Assembly: GCF_000442515.1 (NCBI RefSeq)
Contig: NZ_AQPH01000011.1
Span: 1 to 64,000 of the forward strand
DNA from: Magnetospirillum fulvum MGU-K5
GTDB lineage: Bacteria; Pseudomonadota; Alphaproteobacteria; Rhodospirillales; Magnetospirillaceae
Direction: 5' to 3'
Length of the DNA stretch: 64,000 nucleotides
In this document: piece by piece, positions 33,227 to 41,463 of the stretch
Layout: every line of letters begins with the position of its first letter
How positions within the stretch are numbered: position 1 is the stretch's first letter
Made by a program: the position numbers and the translations under genes
Notes under the pieces: model-generated
What the model saw: the letters and a program-made list of their open reading frames with translations, nothing else
The model's database searches: none
What the model was told of the DNA's origin: nothing

Positions 33227-34957
33227 TCACACCGGATTGGGCGGATCGGCGGGCCGGTGCGATCCGGTGAACCCGTCCAGGGCATAATCCATCATCGCCA
33301 GCGCCAGTTGATGTTCGCCCATCACCGCGAGGCCGACGCCTTGGCGCTGGAGGTAGTCGCGTTCCTCCTCGTTGTGGGTCCGGGCGACGATGTCGATCGT
33401 CGGGGAGGCGGTGCGGGCGATCTCGACAACCTGACGAACCTGGAACCCGTCGGGAATCGCGACGACCAGCAGCCGCGCCCGGTTGATATCGGCCTTGCTC
33501 AGCACGCCGGGCACGCTGGCATCGCCATACAGAACCGACAATCCTTCATCGCGCAGGGTGGTGACCAACTGGCGGTTCTGTTCGATCACGACATAGGGAA
33601 TCCGGGCGGAATCGAAGGCCTGGGCCACCGTCCGCCCGACCCGGCCGAACCCGACGATCACGGCATGGTCGCGGTGGCCGTGATCGTCCGGCGTCGGGGG
33701 GAGATCGGCCAGCCGGTCGTCTCCTGACCGCTCGATCAGGGCCAGCAAGCGCGGGTGGGCGCGCAGCCAGCGTTCCAGCGGTCCCATCGCCCAGAACACC
33801 AGCGGGTTCAGCGCGATCGACAGCAAGGCCCCGGCCAGAATATAGGCCTGTCCCTCGGGGGGCAGCAGCCCCAGTGACAGCCCGAGCGCGGCCAGGATGA
33901 ATGAGAACTCGCCGATCTGGGCCAGGCTGGCCGAGACGATCAGCGCGGTCGAGAGCGGATAGCGGAACAAAAGCACGATCGCGAACGCCGCCAGCGACTT
34001 GCCGACGATGATGACGGCCAGCACTGCCAACACCGCCAGCGGTTCCTTGATCAGGATGCTGGGATCGAACAGCATCCCCACCGAAACGAAGAACAGAACG
34101 GCGAAGGCTTCCTTCAGCGGCATCGAATCCGCGGTGGCCTGATGGCTGAGGTCGGATTCGCTCATCACCACCCCGGCAAAGAACGCGCCCAGCGCGAACG
34201 ACACCCCGAACAGCGCCGACGACAGATAGGCGATGCCGAGTGCAAGGGCGAGAACCGCCAGGGTGAACAATTCGCGCGACCCCTGCCGGGCGATCTGGTC
34301 CAAAATCCACGGCACCAGACGCCGCCCGCCGATCAGAACGATCGCGATGAACAGAGCGACCTTGGCCAGCGTCAATCCCAGGACGGGCAGGATGTCGGCC
34401 AGACCCGCCGCTCCGCTCGCATGGGGGCTGTTGATCGCCGTCGCCAAGGCGGGCAGCAGGACCAGGGCAACCACCGTCGCCAGATCCTCGACGATCAACC
34501 AGCCCACCGCGATGCTGCCGTTCAGGGTCTGGACCGCGTTACGCTCTTCGAGAGCGCGGAGCAGAACCACGGTACTGGCCACCGACAGGGCCAGACCAAA
34601 CACCAGCCCGGCCGGCAGGCTCCATCCCCAGATGCTTGCGAGGATCGCGCCGATCGTCGTTGCCACCGCGATCTGGGCCACCGCGCCGGGCAGGGCGATC
34701 CAGCGGACCGACCATAATTCCCGGACCGAGAAATGCAGCCCGACCCCGAACATCAGCAAGATCACCCCGATTTCGGCCAATTGCTGGGCCAGCCCGGAAT
34801 CCGCGACATAGCCGGGCGTGAACGGCCCGACCGCAATGCCCGCCAGCAAATAGCCGACCAACGGCGGTACTCTGAGCTTCGAAGCGATCCAGCCGCCGCC
34901 GAAGGCAAACAACAGACTCATCGAAATTGTTGCGATCAGGGATGCATCGTGATGCAT
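33227..34957 (-). CDS. CPA2-family cation:proton antiporter with TrkA-N domain (KefB/YbaL-like)
   Basis: The 576-residue protein has a 12-13 helix CPA2 membrane domain (about 1-395) with FGGGWIASKLRVPPLVGYLLAG, MFGVGLHFSVREL and FALGAFFAGVVMSESD. A cytosolic Rossmann RCK/TrkA-N domain follows (about 420-545: HAVIVGFGRVGRTVAQAF, then VVIEQNRQ and VLYGDASVPGVL). Such proteins exchange K+ or Na+ for H+ and are gated by nucleotides. No glutathione-binding partner KefF/G is seen nearby. Starts at ATG 34957, which lies in a 16-bp palindrome. Confidence 0.92.
   Translation of the reverse strand: MHHDASLIATISMSLLFAFGGGWIASKLRVPPLVGYLLAGIAVGPFTPGYVADSGLAQQLAEIGVILLMFGVGLHFSVRELWSVRWIALPGAVAQIAVATTIGAILASIWGWSLPAGLVFGLALSVASTVVLLRALEERNAVQTLNGSIAVGWLIVEDLATVVALVLLPALATAINSPHASGAAGLADILPVLGLTLAKVALFIAIVLIGGRRLVPWILDQIARQGSRELFTLAVLALALGIAYLSSALFGVSFALGAFFAGVVMSESDLSHQATADSMPLKEAFAVLFFVSVGMLFDPSILIKEPLAVLAVLAVIIVGKSLAAFAIVLLFRYPLSTALIVSASLAQIGEFSFILAALGLSLGLLPPEGQAYILAGALLSIALNPLVFWAMGPLERWLRAHPRLLALIERSGDDRLADLPPTPDDHGHRDHAVIVGFGRVGRTVAQAFDSARIPYVVIEQNRQLVTTLRDEGLSVLYGDASVPGVLSKADINRARLLVVAIPDGFQVRQVVEIARTASPTIDIVARTHNEEERDYLQRQGVGLAVMGEHQLALAMMDYALDGFTGSHRPADPPNPV
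34942..34957. promoter_or_regulatory. 16-bp perfect palindrome over the antiporter start codon
   Basis: ATGCATC-GT-GATGCAT reads the same on both strands and includes the start ATG. It could be an operator or an mRNA hairpin that hides the start. Confidence 0.4.
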
Positions 34958-35025
34958 TGTGTTCCTTAATATGACTGGTCTGTTTCAATGGATATTGTGA
35001 TCAAAGGTTTTGTATGCAAGGGCGT

Positions 35026-37542
35026 TTATGACACCTCTTCCCGTCTTAGGGGTTTCTCCTCATTACTGTCGGATTCAGGCGCGCGCCGCAGCCGATGTTC
35101 GCCCAGGAACAGCAGAATCGGCGCGGCGATGAAGATCGACGACGAGGTTGCCAGCACCACGCCGAACAACAGCACCAGGGCGAATTCCCGGATCGCCTCG
35201 CCGCCGAACAGGGCCAGCGGCAATGTGGCGAGGAACAGCGCGACCGAGGTGCCGACGGTCCGGCTCATCGTCTCGTTGATGCTCAGGTCGATCAGCTCGC
35301 GCAGAGGCATCTTGCGATAGCGGCGCAGGTTCTCGCGCACCCGGTCATAGACGACGACCTTGTCATTGATCGAATAGCCCATGATCGTCAGAATCGCCGC
35401 GATCGCGGTCAGGTTGAACTGCATCCCGGTCAGGGCGAAAAAGCCCATCGTCTTGGTCACGTCGAGAATCATCGTCACGACCGCGCCGACCCCGAACTGC
35501 CATTCAAAGCGGATGGTGATGTAGATCAGCATCGCCACCGCCGCCAGGGCCAGGGCCAGCATTCCGCTTTCGAACAGTTCGGCGCTGACCGAGGCCCCGA
35601 CCGATTCGACCCGCCGGATCGAGGCTGCGGGGAAGTCTTCGGCCAGCTTCTGTTCGATCAGGCTGACCGCCTGTTGTTGGGCCGGATCGCCGCCGGGCTG
35701 GCGTTCGAACCGGATCAGCAGATCGGTGGGCGCGCCGAATTGTTGCAACGCCACCTGCCCCAATCCCAATTGGCCCATCGAGTCGCGCAGGGCCGGGAAA
35801 TCGGCCGGTCCCTCGGTGCGAATCTCGACGATGGTGCCGCCGGCGAAATCGACGCCGTAATTCAGGCCAGGGGTGTAGACCAGCCCGACCGAGGCCAGAC
35901 TGAGGATCAGCGAGACAATCAGCCCGACATTCCTTCCCTTCATGAAGGGAATCCGGGTCACGTCGGGGACCAGCCGCAACAGCCGCGACAACAGCAGCAC
36001 CTTCGGCCGCTTGGCGCGGAACCACGCCACCATCAGCCAGCGGGCAACAACTGTCGCGGTGAACATCGAGGTGATGATGCCCAGGCTGATCGTCACCGCG
36101 AAGCCTTTGACCGTTCCGGTCCCGACCGCATAGAGCAGCAGCATCTTGATCAGGGTGGTCAGATTGCTGTCGACGATGGTGGAGAAGGCACGGCGGAACC
36201 CGGCCTCCATCGCCGCGGCGGGGGTTGCCCCCTTGCGCACCTCCTCGCGAATCCGTTCGTTGATCAGGATGTTGGCATCGACCGACATGCCCAGCGTCAG
36301 CAAGATACCGGCGATGCCGGGCAGGGTCAGCGTTGCCTGGAGCAGCGACAGCGCGGCCAGGGTCAGGGCCAGATTGAACAGCAGGGCGATGTTGGCGAAC
36401 AGGCCGAACAGGCCGTAGCTGACCGCCATGAAGCTGACCACCAGGACGAAGCCGACGGCGCAGGCGATCAGACCGGCCCGGATCGCATCGGCACCCAGAT
36501 CGGGACCGACGGTGCGTTCCTCGACCACGGTCAGCGGTGCGGGCAAGGCCCCGGCACGGAGCAGAACCGCCAGATCATGGGCGGATTGGGCCGAGAAATT
36601 GCCGCTGATCTGCCCCTGTCCGCCGGTGATCGGTTCACGGATCACCGGGGCGCTGATGATTTTGCCGTCCAGCACGATCGCGAAGGGGCGGCCGACATTG
36701 CGGGTCGAGATATCGGCGAAGCGCTTGGCCCCGACGCTGTCGAAGGCAAAGGTGACGACCCATTCCCCCGCCCGCGAATCCATCGTCGCGGCGGCATCGC
36801 GCAGGCGGGCCCCATCGACTTCGACCTTGGTGCGGACCGGCATCTTTTGTCCGGCCTGGGCGGAGTCCGCCATCGGCAGCAGCCGCACCCCCGGACCCGG
36901 TTCTTCGGCCAGCAGGTGAAAGCTCATCTTCGCGGTCTGACCCAACAGCCGCTTGATCCGTCCCGGATCGTCGATGCCGGGCAATTGGACCAGAATGCGG
37001 TTCTGCCCCTGGCGGGCGACCACCGGCTCGTTGACCCCGGTCTCGTCGATCCGGCGCCGCACGATTTCAACCGATTGTTCGACCGCGCGCGATTGGGCGG
37101 CACGGATCGCCGCCTCGGACAGGACGAGTCGGACCTGATCGGTCGGGGTGATCTCCAGATCGAAATCGCGCAGTCCCGGCGTCGCGCCGTTCAGCAGCGG
37201 CCGCAGCGCCGCCCGCATCGCGGATTCGCGGCCCCGGTCGATCAGGGTGAAGGAGACGTCGGTGGCACCGGCGGCAAGGTTGCGATAGCCGATCCCCGCC
37301 TCGCGTAGGGCGGTGCGGACCCCGTCGACGGTGCCGTCAAGCCGCTCCTTGGTCACGGACTCGCCATCGACCTCGAGCAGCAGATAGGCACCGCCCTGAA
37401 GATCCAGGCCAAGATGAACCCGAGGCGCGTTCAGCCAGTCGGGCAGGGCGTCGGGCTTGACGAAATTGGGAAGACTGAGGACGACCCCCAGGGCGCAGAT
37501 CACCCAGATCAGCGTCGTCTTTACTTTGGAAAAATACAGCAT
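35026..37542 (-). CDS. secDF: SecD-SecF fusion preprotein translocase subunit
   Basis: The 838-residue chain joins SecD and SecF. SecD part (about 1-520): VHLGLDLQGGAYLLLEVD, the periplasmic P1 domain, FGLFANIALLFNLALTLAALSLL and LGMSVDANILINERIREE. SecF part (about 535-825): GLNYGVDFAGGTIVEIRT, GAVVTMILDVTKTMGFF, MGYSINDKVVVYDRVRENLR and the Asn-Glu-rich loop SINETMSRTVGTSVALFLATL. It uses the proton gradient to aid late steps of Sec export. Most proteobacteria have separate secD and secF; no yajC is adjacent here. The start is ATG 37542 (MLYFSKVKTTLIW), where the first membrane helix begins. Confidence 0.96.
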   Translation of the reverse strand: MLYFSKVKTTLIWVICALGVVLSLPNFVKPDALPDWLNAPRVHLGLDLQGGAYLLLEVDGESVTKERLDGTVDGVRTALREAGIGYRNLAAGATDVSFTLIDRGRESAMRAALRPLLNGATPGLRDFDLEITPTDQVRLVLSEAAIRAAQSRAVEQSVEIVRRRIDETGVNEPVVARQGQNRILVQLPGIDDPGRIKRLLGQTAKMSFHLLAEEPGPGVRLLPMADSAQAGQKMPVRTKVEVDGARLRDAAATMDSRAGEWVVTFAFDSVGAKRFADISTRNVGRPFAIVLDGKIISAPVIREPITGGQGQISGNFSAQSAHDLAVLLRAGALPAPLTVVEERTVGPDLGADAIRAGLIACAVGFVLVVSFMAVSYGLFGLFANIALLFNLALTLAALSLLQATLTLPGIAGILLTLGMSVDANILINERIREEVRKGATPAAAMEAGFRRAFSTIVDSNLTTLIKMLLLYAVGTGTVKGFAVTISLGIITSMFTATVVARWLMVAWFRAKRPKVLLLSRLLRLVPDVTRIPFMKGRNVGLIVSLILSLASVGLVYTPGLNYGVDFAGGTIVEIRTEGPADFPALRDSMGQLGLGQVALQQFGAPTDLLIRFERQPGGDPAQQQAVSLIEQKLAEDFPAASIRRVESVGASVSAELFESGMLALALAAVAMLIYITIRFEWQFGVGAVVTMILDVTKTMGFFALTGMQFNLTAIAAILTIMGYSINDKVVVYDRVRENLRRYRKMPLRELIDLSINETMSRTVGTSVALFLATLPLALFGGEAIREFALVLLFGVVLATSSSIFIAAPILLFLGEHRLRRAPESDSNEEKPLRREEVS

Positions 37543-37665
37543 GGTCCAATCCCCGGCGCTCGCCGTGGCGGCGGGCGCAGTCTCGCGGGTGGGCAACGGC
37601 GCGAACGCTTCCGGGCACGAAGCCGAAATCCGAGCGTGTAACAGCCGTGAGGAGAGAGAAAACGC

Positions 37666-38109
37666 CTAAACGGCGCGAGACGCGGGCGCGGGTGGCCCGG
37701 TGGGGATGCGCAGGGTCAGATGACCGCTGGCAGAGGGCGGATAACAGCCGCCGCCAGCGCCGATCGCGGTGGCTTGGCCGAGCGGGCCGAAGGTCGCGGC
37801 CGCAGGCAGAAGGGCGAGCGGACGGAGGACTTCGCCCTGGGGCGGGCCGTCGGCGGCAGAGGGCTGACGGGTCAGCTTGGTCGAAAGACTGGGCCGGATC
37901 AGCGCCGCCGACGGATCGCTCTCGTCGACCGTCATGTCCGAGGCGCGATCGACGCTGGCAAAGGTCACCAGGGCGACGCGGGCGGTCGGGGCCAGCGAGA
38001 CCGACAGCCCCACCACCATCGCCAACACCAGCATCAACGCCGCCAATGCGGCCGTCAGCGGACGGTCGGGGCGGGGCATGGGGAGCCGGATGGGAAGGCG
38101 AGGCGGCAC
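37666..38109 (-). CDS. Small exported or membrane-anchored hypothetical protein, 147 aa
   Basis: A basic N-terminus with one hydrophobic helix (PLTAALAALMLVLAMVVGLSVSLAP, about residues 17-41) suggests a signal anchor. The rest is a 100-residue Pro/Ala-rich periplasmic region with a single Cys near the C-terminus. No family recognised. It precedes secDF by 123 bp on the same strand. A start ten codons inside (MPRPDRPL) is possible. Coding status is supported by the membrane segment but not by homology I can name. Confidence 0.5.
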   Translation of the reverse strand: MPPRLPIRLPMPRPDRPLTAALAALMLVLAMVVGLSVSLAPTARVALVTFASVDRASDMTVDESDPSAALIRPSLSTKLTRQPSAADGPPQGEVLRPLALLPAAATFGPLGQATAIGAGGGCYPPSASGHLTLRIPTGPPAPASRAV

Positions 38110-38221
38110 GGGAGTCTCCAGTGTCTAGCCCCTATTTGACCACATTCAGGTCGGTGTTGAGAAGGATTTTCACCGCCGCGTCGGCACTCTTTCGCCGGTT
38201 TCACGGCGACGGCTTGCCCAC

Positions 38222-38247
38222 AAAAAAGGGGGGATGCTTCCCCCCTT
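38222..38247 (-). terminator. Rho-independent terminator of the chemoreceptor gene
   Basis: On the minus strand a 9-bp stem AAGGGGGGA / TCCCCCCTT is followed directly by a T6 tract (A-run at 38222-38227 on the plus strand). It lies 22 bases past the stop. Confidence 0.85.
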
Positions 38248-38268
38248 CGTTCCCCGTCGCATCGTGGC

Positions 38269-39987
38269 TTAACTAGCCTTGACGACCTTGCTGACCGTGC
38301 TGCGCATGTCGTCGAGGAATGTCAGCAATTCCGCTCGCAATGTGTCGCTGGAGGTTGCCAGGGTCCGGGTGGTGCCGAGCACTTCGGTCGAGGCGGTGCC
38401 GGTGTCGGTCGCCGCCGTACTGACCCCGGAGATCGCCGCCGCGACCTCGTTGGTGCCCTGCGCCGCCTGCTGAACGTTGCGGGCAATTTCGGCGGTCGCC
38501 GCCGCTTGCTGCTCGACCGCCTCCGCGATTGCCGACCCGATGGTGTTGATCTCGTCGATCCGGGCGACGATGCCGCCGATCGCCGCGACCGCCTGCTGGG
38601 TCGAGGTCTGAACCGCGCTGATCTGGCTGCCGATTTCCTCGGTCGCCTTGGCGGTCTGGTTGGCGAGGTGCTTGACCTCACCCGCGACGACGGCGAACCC
38701 CTTGCCCGCTTCGCCCGCCCGCGCCGCCTCGATGGTGGCGTTAAGGGCGAGAAGATTGGTCTGGGACGCGATGTCGTTGATCAGATCGACCACTTCGCCG
38801 ATCCGGCTCGACGCCTCGGCCAGACCGCGCACGGTGGTGTTGGTCTGCTTGGCTTCCTCGGCGGCGGTCGAGGACAGGCGACTCGATTGTTCGACTTGGC
38901 GCCCGATCTCGCGGATCGAGGCCGATAATTCCTCGGCGGCGCTGGCGACGCTTTCGACATTGCTGGTCGCCTGCTGGGTGGCCGAGGCGACGGTGGTGAC
39001 CCGTTCCTGCGATTGCTCGGCGGTTCCGGCCAGGGTGCGGGCGGTTTCCTCCAATTCGGTCTGGGCCTGCTTGACCTCGGACAGAACGGCGGCGGCGCGA
39101 TTCTGGAACGCACTCATCAACTCGCCCACCGCCTTGCTGCGATATTCGCTGGTGGCAAGGCGGTCGCGGTCGCTCTGCTCGATCTCCTTGCGCTCGATCG
39201 CGTTCTGGCGGAACACCAGGATCGCCTGGGCGATGTGGCCCAATTCGTCACCGCGCTCATGATCGGTGACGACGATTTCGGTATCGCCCCGGGTCAGTTG
39301 ATCGACGGCGGTGCTGAGGCGGGAGAGCGGCTGAGTCACCAGTCGCGAGACGATCAGATACAACACCAGCAGGGCGATCACCGTCATCCCCGCCGCCAGC
39401 AGCACCAGTTCCAGGGTGATGGTGCCCAACAGCGACGTCATGTCCTCTTTCGAGGCCTGCATCGCCTTGACGTTGAACCCAACTCTGTCTTCGACCGCAT
39501 CGCCGAAGGCCAGACGGGCGGCGCGGGCCTCGTTCATGAAGATTTCGGCGCCGGCCTCGCGGTTCCCCGCCAGGATCTGGTTCATTGCTGCGCGGGTGGC
39601 CGAATCGTACCTCTCCAGCTTGGCCCGCAGATCCTCGGCGGCGGCGCGCCGTTCCGGGCTGGTCGCCATCGCCGAGCCCGCTTCCAGCGCCTTTCTGACT
39701 TGGGTGACGCTGCTTTGATACCGTTCCTGAACCATCTTCAGGTCGGTGGTGTTGGTTTGGAGCAGCGAGGACAGCGCCGCGACGGTGGCGTTGTTGACCT
39801 CGGCCTTCATGTCCATGGTGAGAAGCGAGCGTTTGACGTCGACATCAATGATGTTGGTCGCGCTCTGATTGAGCGTTTTCAGTCCGTGGAAGCTAATCGC
39901 GATCGTCACAACAATCGTCGTGATAACGAGAACCATCGGAAGAAGAATTTTGCTAAAGACACTCAGATTCAGAAGCCAACGTTTCAT
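38269..39987 (-). CDS. Methyl-accepting chemotaxis protein (4-helix-bundle sensor)
   Basis: The 572-residue receptor has a first membrane helix (about 12-34), a helical periplasmic domain of the four-helix-bundle type (35-188), a second helix (about 189-212, LVLLAAGMTVIALLVLYLIVS), and a HAMP domain (213-265, RLVTQPLSRLSTAVDQLTRGD). The cytoplasmic MA domain has the hairpin tip IASQTNLLALNATIEAARAGE. No C-terminal NWETF-type CheR tether is present. It signals to CheA through CheW. It is monocistronic, with a clear terminator, next to the T7-like module. Confidence 0.94.
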   Translation of the reverse strand: MKRWLLNLSVFSKILLPMVLVITTIVVTIAISFHGLKTLNQSATNIIDVDVKRSLLTMDMKAEVNNATVAALSSLLQTNTTDLKMVQERYQSSVTQVRKALEAGSAMATSPERRAAAEDLRAKLERYDSATRAAMNQILAGNREAGAEIFMNEARAARLAFGDAVEDRVGFNVKAMQASKEDMTSLLGTITLELVLLAAGMTVIALLVLYLIVSRLVTQPLSRLSTAVDQLTRGDTEIVVTDHERGDELGHIAQAILVFRQNAIERKEIEQSDRDRLATSEYRSKAVGELMSAFQNRAAAVLSEVKQAQTELEETARTLAGTAEQSQERVTTVASATQQATSNVESVASAAEELSASIREIGRQVEQSSRLSSTAAEEAKQTNTTVRGLAEASSRIGEVVDLINDIASQTNLLALNATIEAARAGEAGKGFAVVAGEVKHLANQTAKATEEIGSQISAVQTSTQQAVAAIGGIVARIDEINTIGSAIAEAVEQQAAATAEIARNVQQAAQGTNEVAAAISGVSTAATDTGTASTEVLGTTRTLATSSDTLRAELLTFLDDMRSTVSKVVKAS

Positions 39988-40341
39988 CGGTCGTTTCTCA
40001 CGTCATTGGTGCAAATTGGTAAGTATTTATTGAAATGATGAGTGATCGAGGGCCGGGTCGCGGATTGTTCTGCCCGACATGAACGAAGTCTGTTCTAAAA
40101 TGGCAATGATCGTAAAAATACGTATAGGATAAAATGGTAGCGTGAAAATAACGCGGGCAGACTGTGGCGCTTCCCGGATCGTGACAATCAGAAATATAGT
40201 CATAGGGGGTATGCGCTGCACGCATTGTCTGCGTCAGGTTTTTAATTTGTTTCGGTTCTTGATGATATATGACTTTTATTTACATTTAGCGCGCAAATCA
40301 ATAAAAACCGCGCAAAATGTAGCTTTTCCTTGAAGCCAGCT
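39988..40341. other. 354-bp AT-rich intergenic island at the left edge of the phage-like module
   Basis: No gene is supported here. It must hold the chemoreceptor promoter at its left end. The region is clearly lower in GC than its surroundings. It contains an imperfect inverted repeat, ACATTTAGCGC (40282-40292) with GCGCAAAATGT (40310-40320), one mismatch, 17-base AT-rich spacer. It also contains the palindrome-like GAAC-N7-GTTC at 40081-40095. A hairpin GCCAGC/GCTGGC (40335-40353) overlaps the end of the S24 gene. Confidence 0.6.
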
Positions 40342-40977
40342 TTATTGGCTGGCCCAGAGAATACGCGCCAGCCAGGCAACCTCTTCCGTCGCCAGGACGC
40401 GACCGGGATGGGCCGGGTTGATCGAGGCCAGCTCGATCCGCCGCGCCGTCAGGCGGGCCAGTTGCTTGACCATCACTTCGCCCTCGGTGGTGCGGACCAC
40501 CACTCGATCGCCCCGGCGAACGCTGGCCGATGGCGAGACGATCACGACGTCACCGTCGCGAAACAAGGGTTCCATCGAATCGCCGCTGATCTCCAGCGCA
40601 TAAGCGTGTGGGTCACCGATCTCCGGAAACGGAATTTCATCCCATCCACCACCGAGCGGATAGCCCGCATCGTCGAAGAATCCGCGGTCTCCCGCCTGGG
40701 CAAAGCCGATCAGCGGAATGGTCGGCGCCGGGCGGTTGGCCGAACCGCCATTTTCGATATAGCCGAGGAAGCGACCGAGATTAGCCCCTGTCGCATCAAG
40801 GACTTTGGCGACGCTCTCGGTCGAGGGCCAGCGGGCTTTTCCCTCGCGGGTGATCCGCTTGCTTTTATTGAAAGTAGTGGGATCAAGCCCGGCTTTACGC
40901 GCAAGAGCAGAGGCAGTCAGCCCGTTGTCGCGGGCCAGAGCATCGATTGCCGCCCAGATGTCGCTATGTTTCAGCAT
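40342..40977 (-). CDS. LexA-like/S24 repressor with helix-turn-helix
   Basis: A 211-residue protein with an N-terminal helix-turn-helix (LARDNGLTASALARKAGLDPTTFNKSKR, about residues 13-40, followed by TESVAKVLDATG). A cleavage-like Ala-Gly lies in FAQAGDRGFFDD, and the S24 peptidase domain has Ser in ISGDSMEPLFRDGD and Lys in GEVMVKQLARL. These are the hallmarks of cI/LexA repressors that self-cleave with RecA. It is divergent from the phage-like genes that start at 41098. Similar S24 regulators also occur as ordinary chromosomal genes in this order, so it may not belong to the phage. Start ATG 40977 begins MLKHSDIWAAID. Confidence 0.85.
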   Translation of the reverse strand: MLKHSDIWAAIDALARDNGLTASALARKAGLDPTTFNKSKRITREGKARWPSTESVAKVLDATGANLGRFLGYIENGGSANRPAPTIPLIGFAQAGDRGFFDDAGYPLGGGWDEIPFPEIGDPHAYALEISGDSMEPLFRDGDVVIVSPSASVRRGDRVVVRTTEGEVMVKQLARLTARRIELASINPAHPGRVLATEEVAWLARILWASQ

Positions 40978-41097
40978 GGGAAGATTGTCCCGCAGTTCGG
41001 TTGATTTCGCACCAGGAATAAATACCCGAATCTTCTTGACGCGTACCTGCTTTGGCGCCACAAGGTATATGGTTTGTTCCGCAAAAGGGAGAGTCAT
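40978..41097. promoter_or_regulatory. Divergent promoter region between the S24 repressor and the phage-like genes
   Basis: This 120-bp gap separates divergent genes, the classic position for a repressor's operators. A GTATAT (41065-41070) on the plus strand is a possible -10 element, with TTGACG upstream at a longer than usual distance. No convincing repeat operator was found. Confidence 0.35.
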
Positions 41098-41463
41098 ATG
41101 GCACGAGACAGGTATGTCGGTTGCGTTCTCAGCGATCGGGCAGCCGAACCATTCACAACTGTTGAGGAGGCGTGGCTGTGGTTCGTCCGCTGCTGCGTGG
41201 CGCGGGCGGAGGGTGCGCGCTTTGGTGCCGGGCGGGGTGAGGTGGCCCGTCCCTGCGAACCCGACGATATTGCCCGCGAGGTCGGTCGGCTCTATCGCGG
41301 CCGGATCTTGCGCCCCGCTCATCTGGCGGTGCTCGACCGCTTCGGTCGTCGCCTTGCCCCGCCCGATCCCTGGGCCGGGGACAGCCAAACCGACGCTTTG
41401 TTGTGGGCCGAAGCGCTCGATCGTCTGGCGACACCGCTGAAGCGCAAGGGGATCGTATCGTGA
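41098..41463 (+). CDS. Phage-associated hypothetical protein, 121 aa
   Basis: The first gene of the plus-strand module. The product is soluble and helical with EEAWLWFVRCCVARAEG, a basic region DDIAREVGRLYRGRILRPAHLAVLDRFGRRL and DALLWAEALDRLATPLKRKGIV. I do not recognise a named family. The arrangement of an acidic-basic helical protein just ahead of a lysis-type gene and the portal suggests a regulator or packaging accessory, but this is only context. Start ATG 41098 has GGGAGAG 3-9 bases upstream, and the stop overlaps the next GTG by four bases (GTGA). Confidence 0.68.
   Translation: MARDRYVGCVLSDRAAEPFTTVEEAWLWFVRCCVARAEGARFGAGRGEVARPCEPDDIAREVGRLYRGRILRPAHLAVLDRFGRRLAPPDPWAGDSQTDALLWAEALDRLATPLKRKGIVS

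Noticed and set aside
35095-37308. Open plus-strand frame of over 700 codons opposite secDF
   Set aside because: Low-complexity antisense of a clear SecDF gene; no domain and no ribosome site.
40081-40095. GAAC-N7-GTTC palindrome as a LexA box near the S24 gene
   Set aside because: The alphaproteobacterial box is a direct repeat GTTC-N7-GTTC; this inverted form does not match it.
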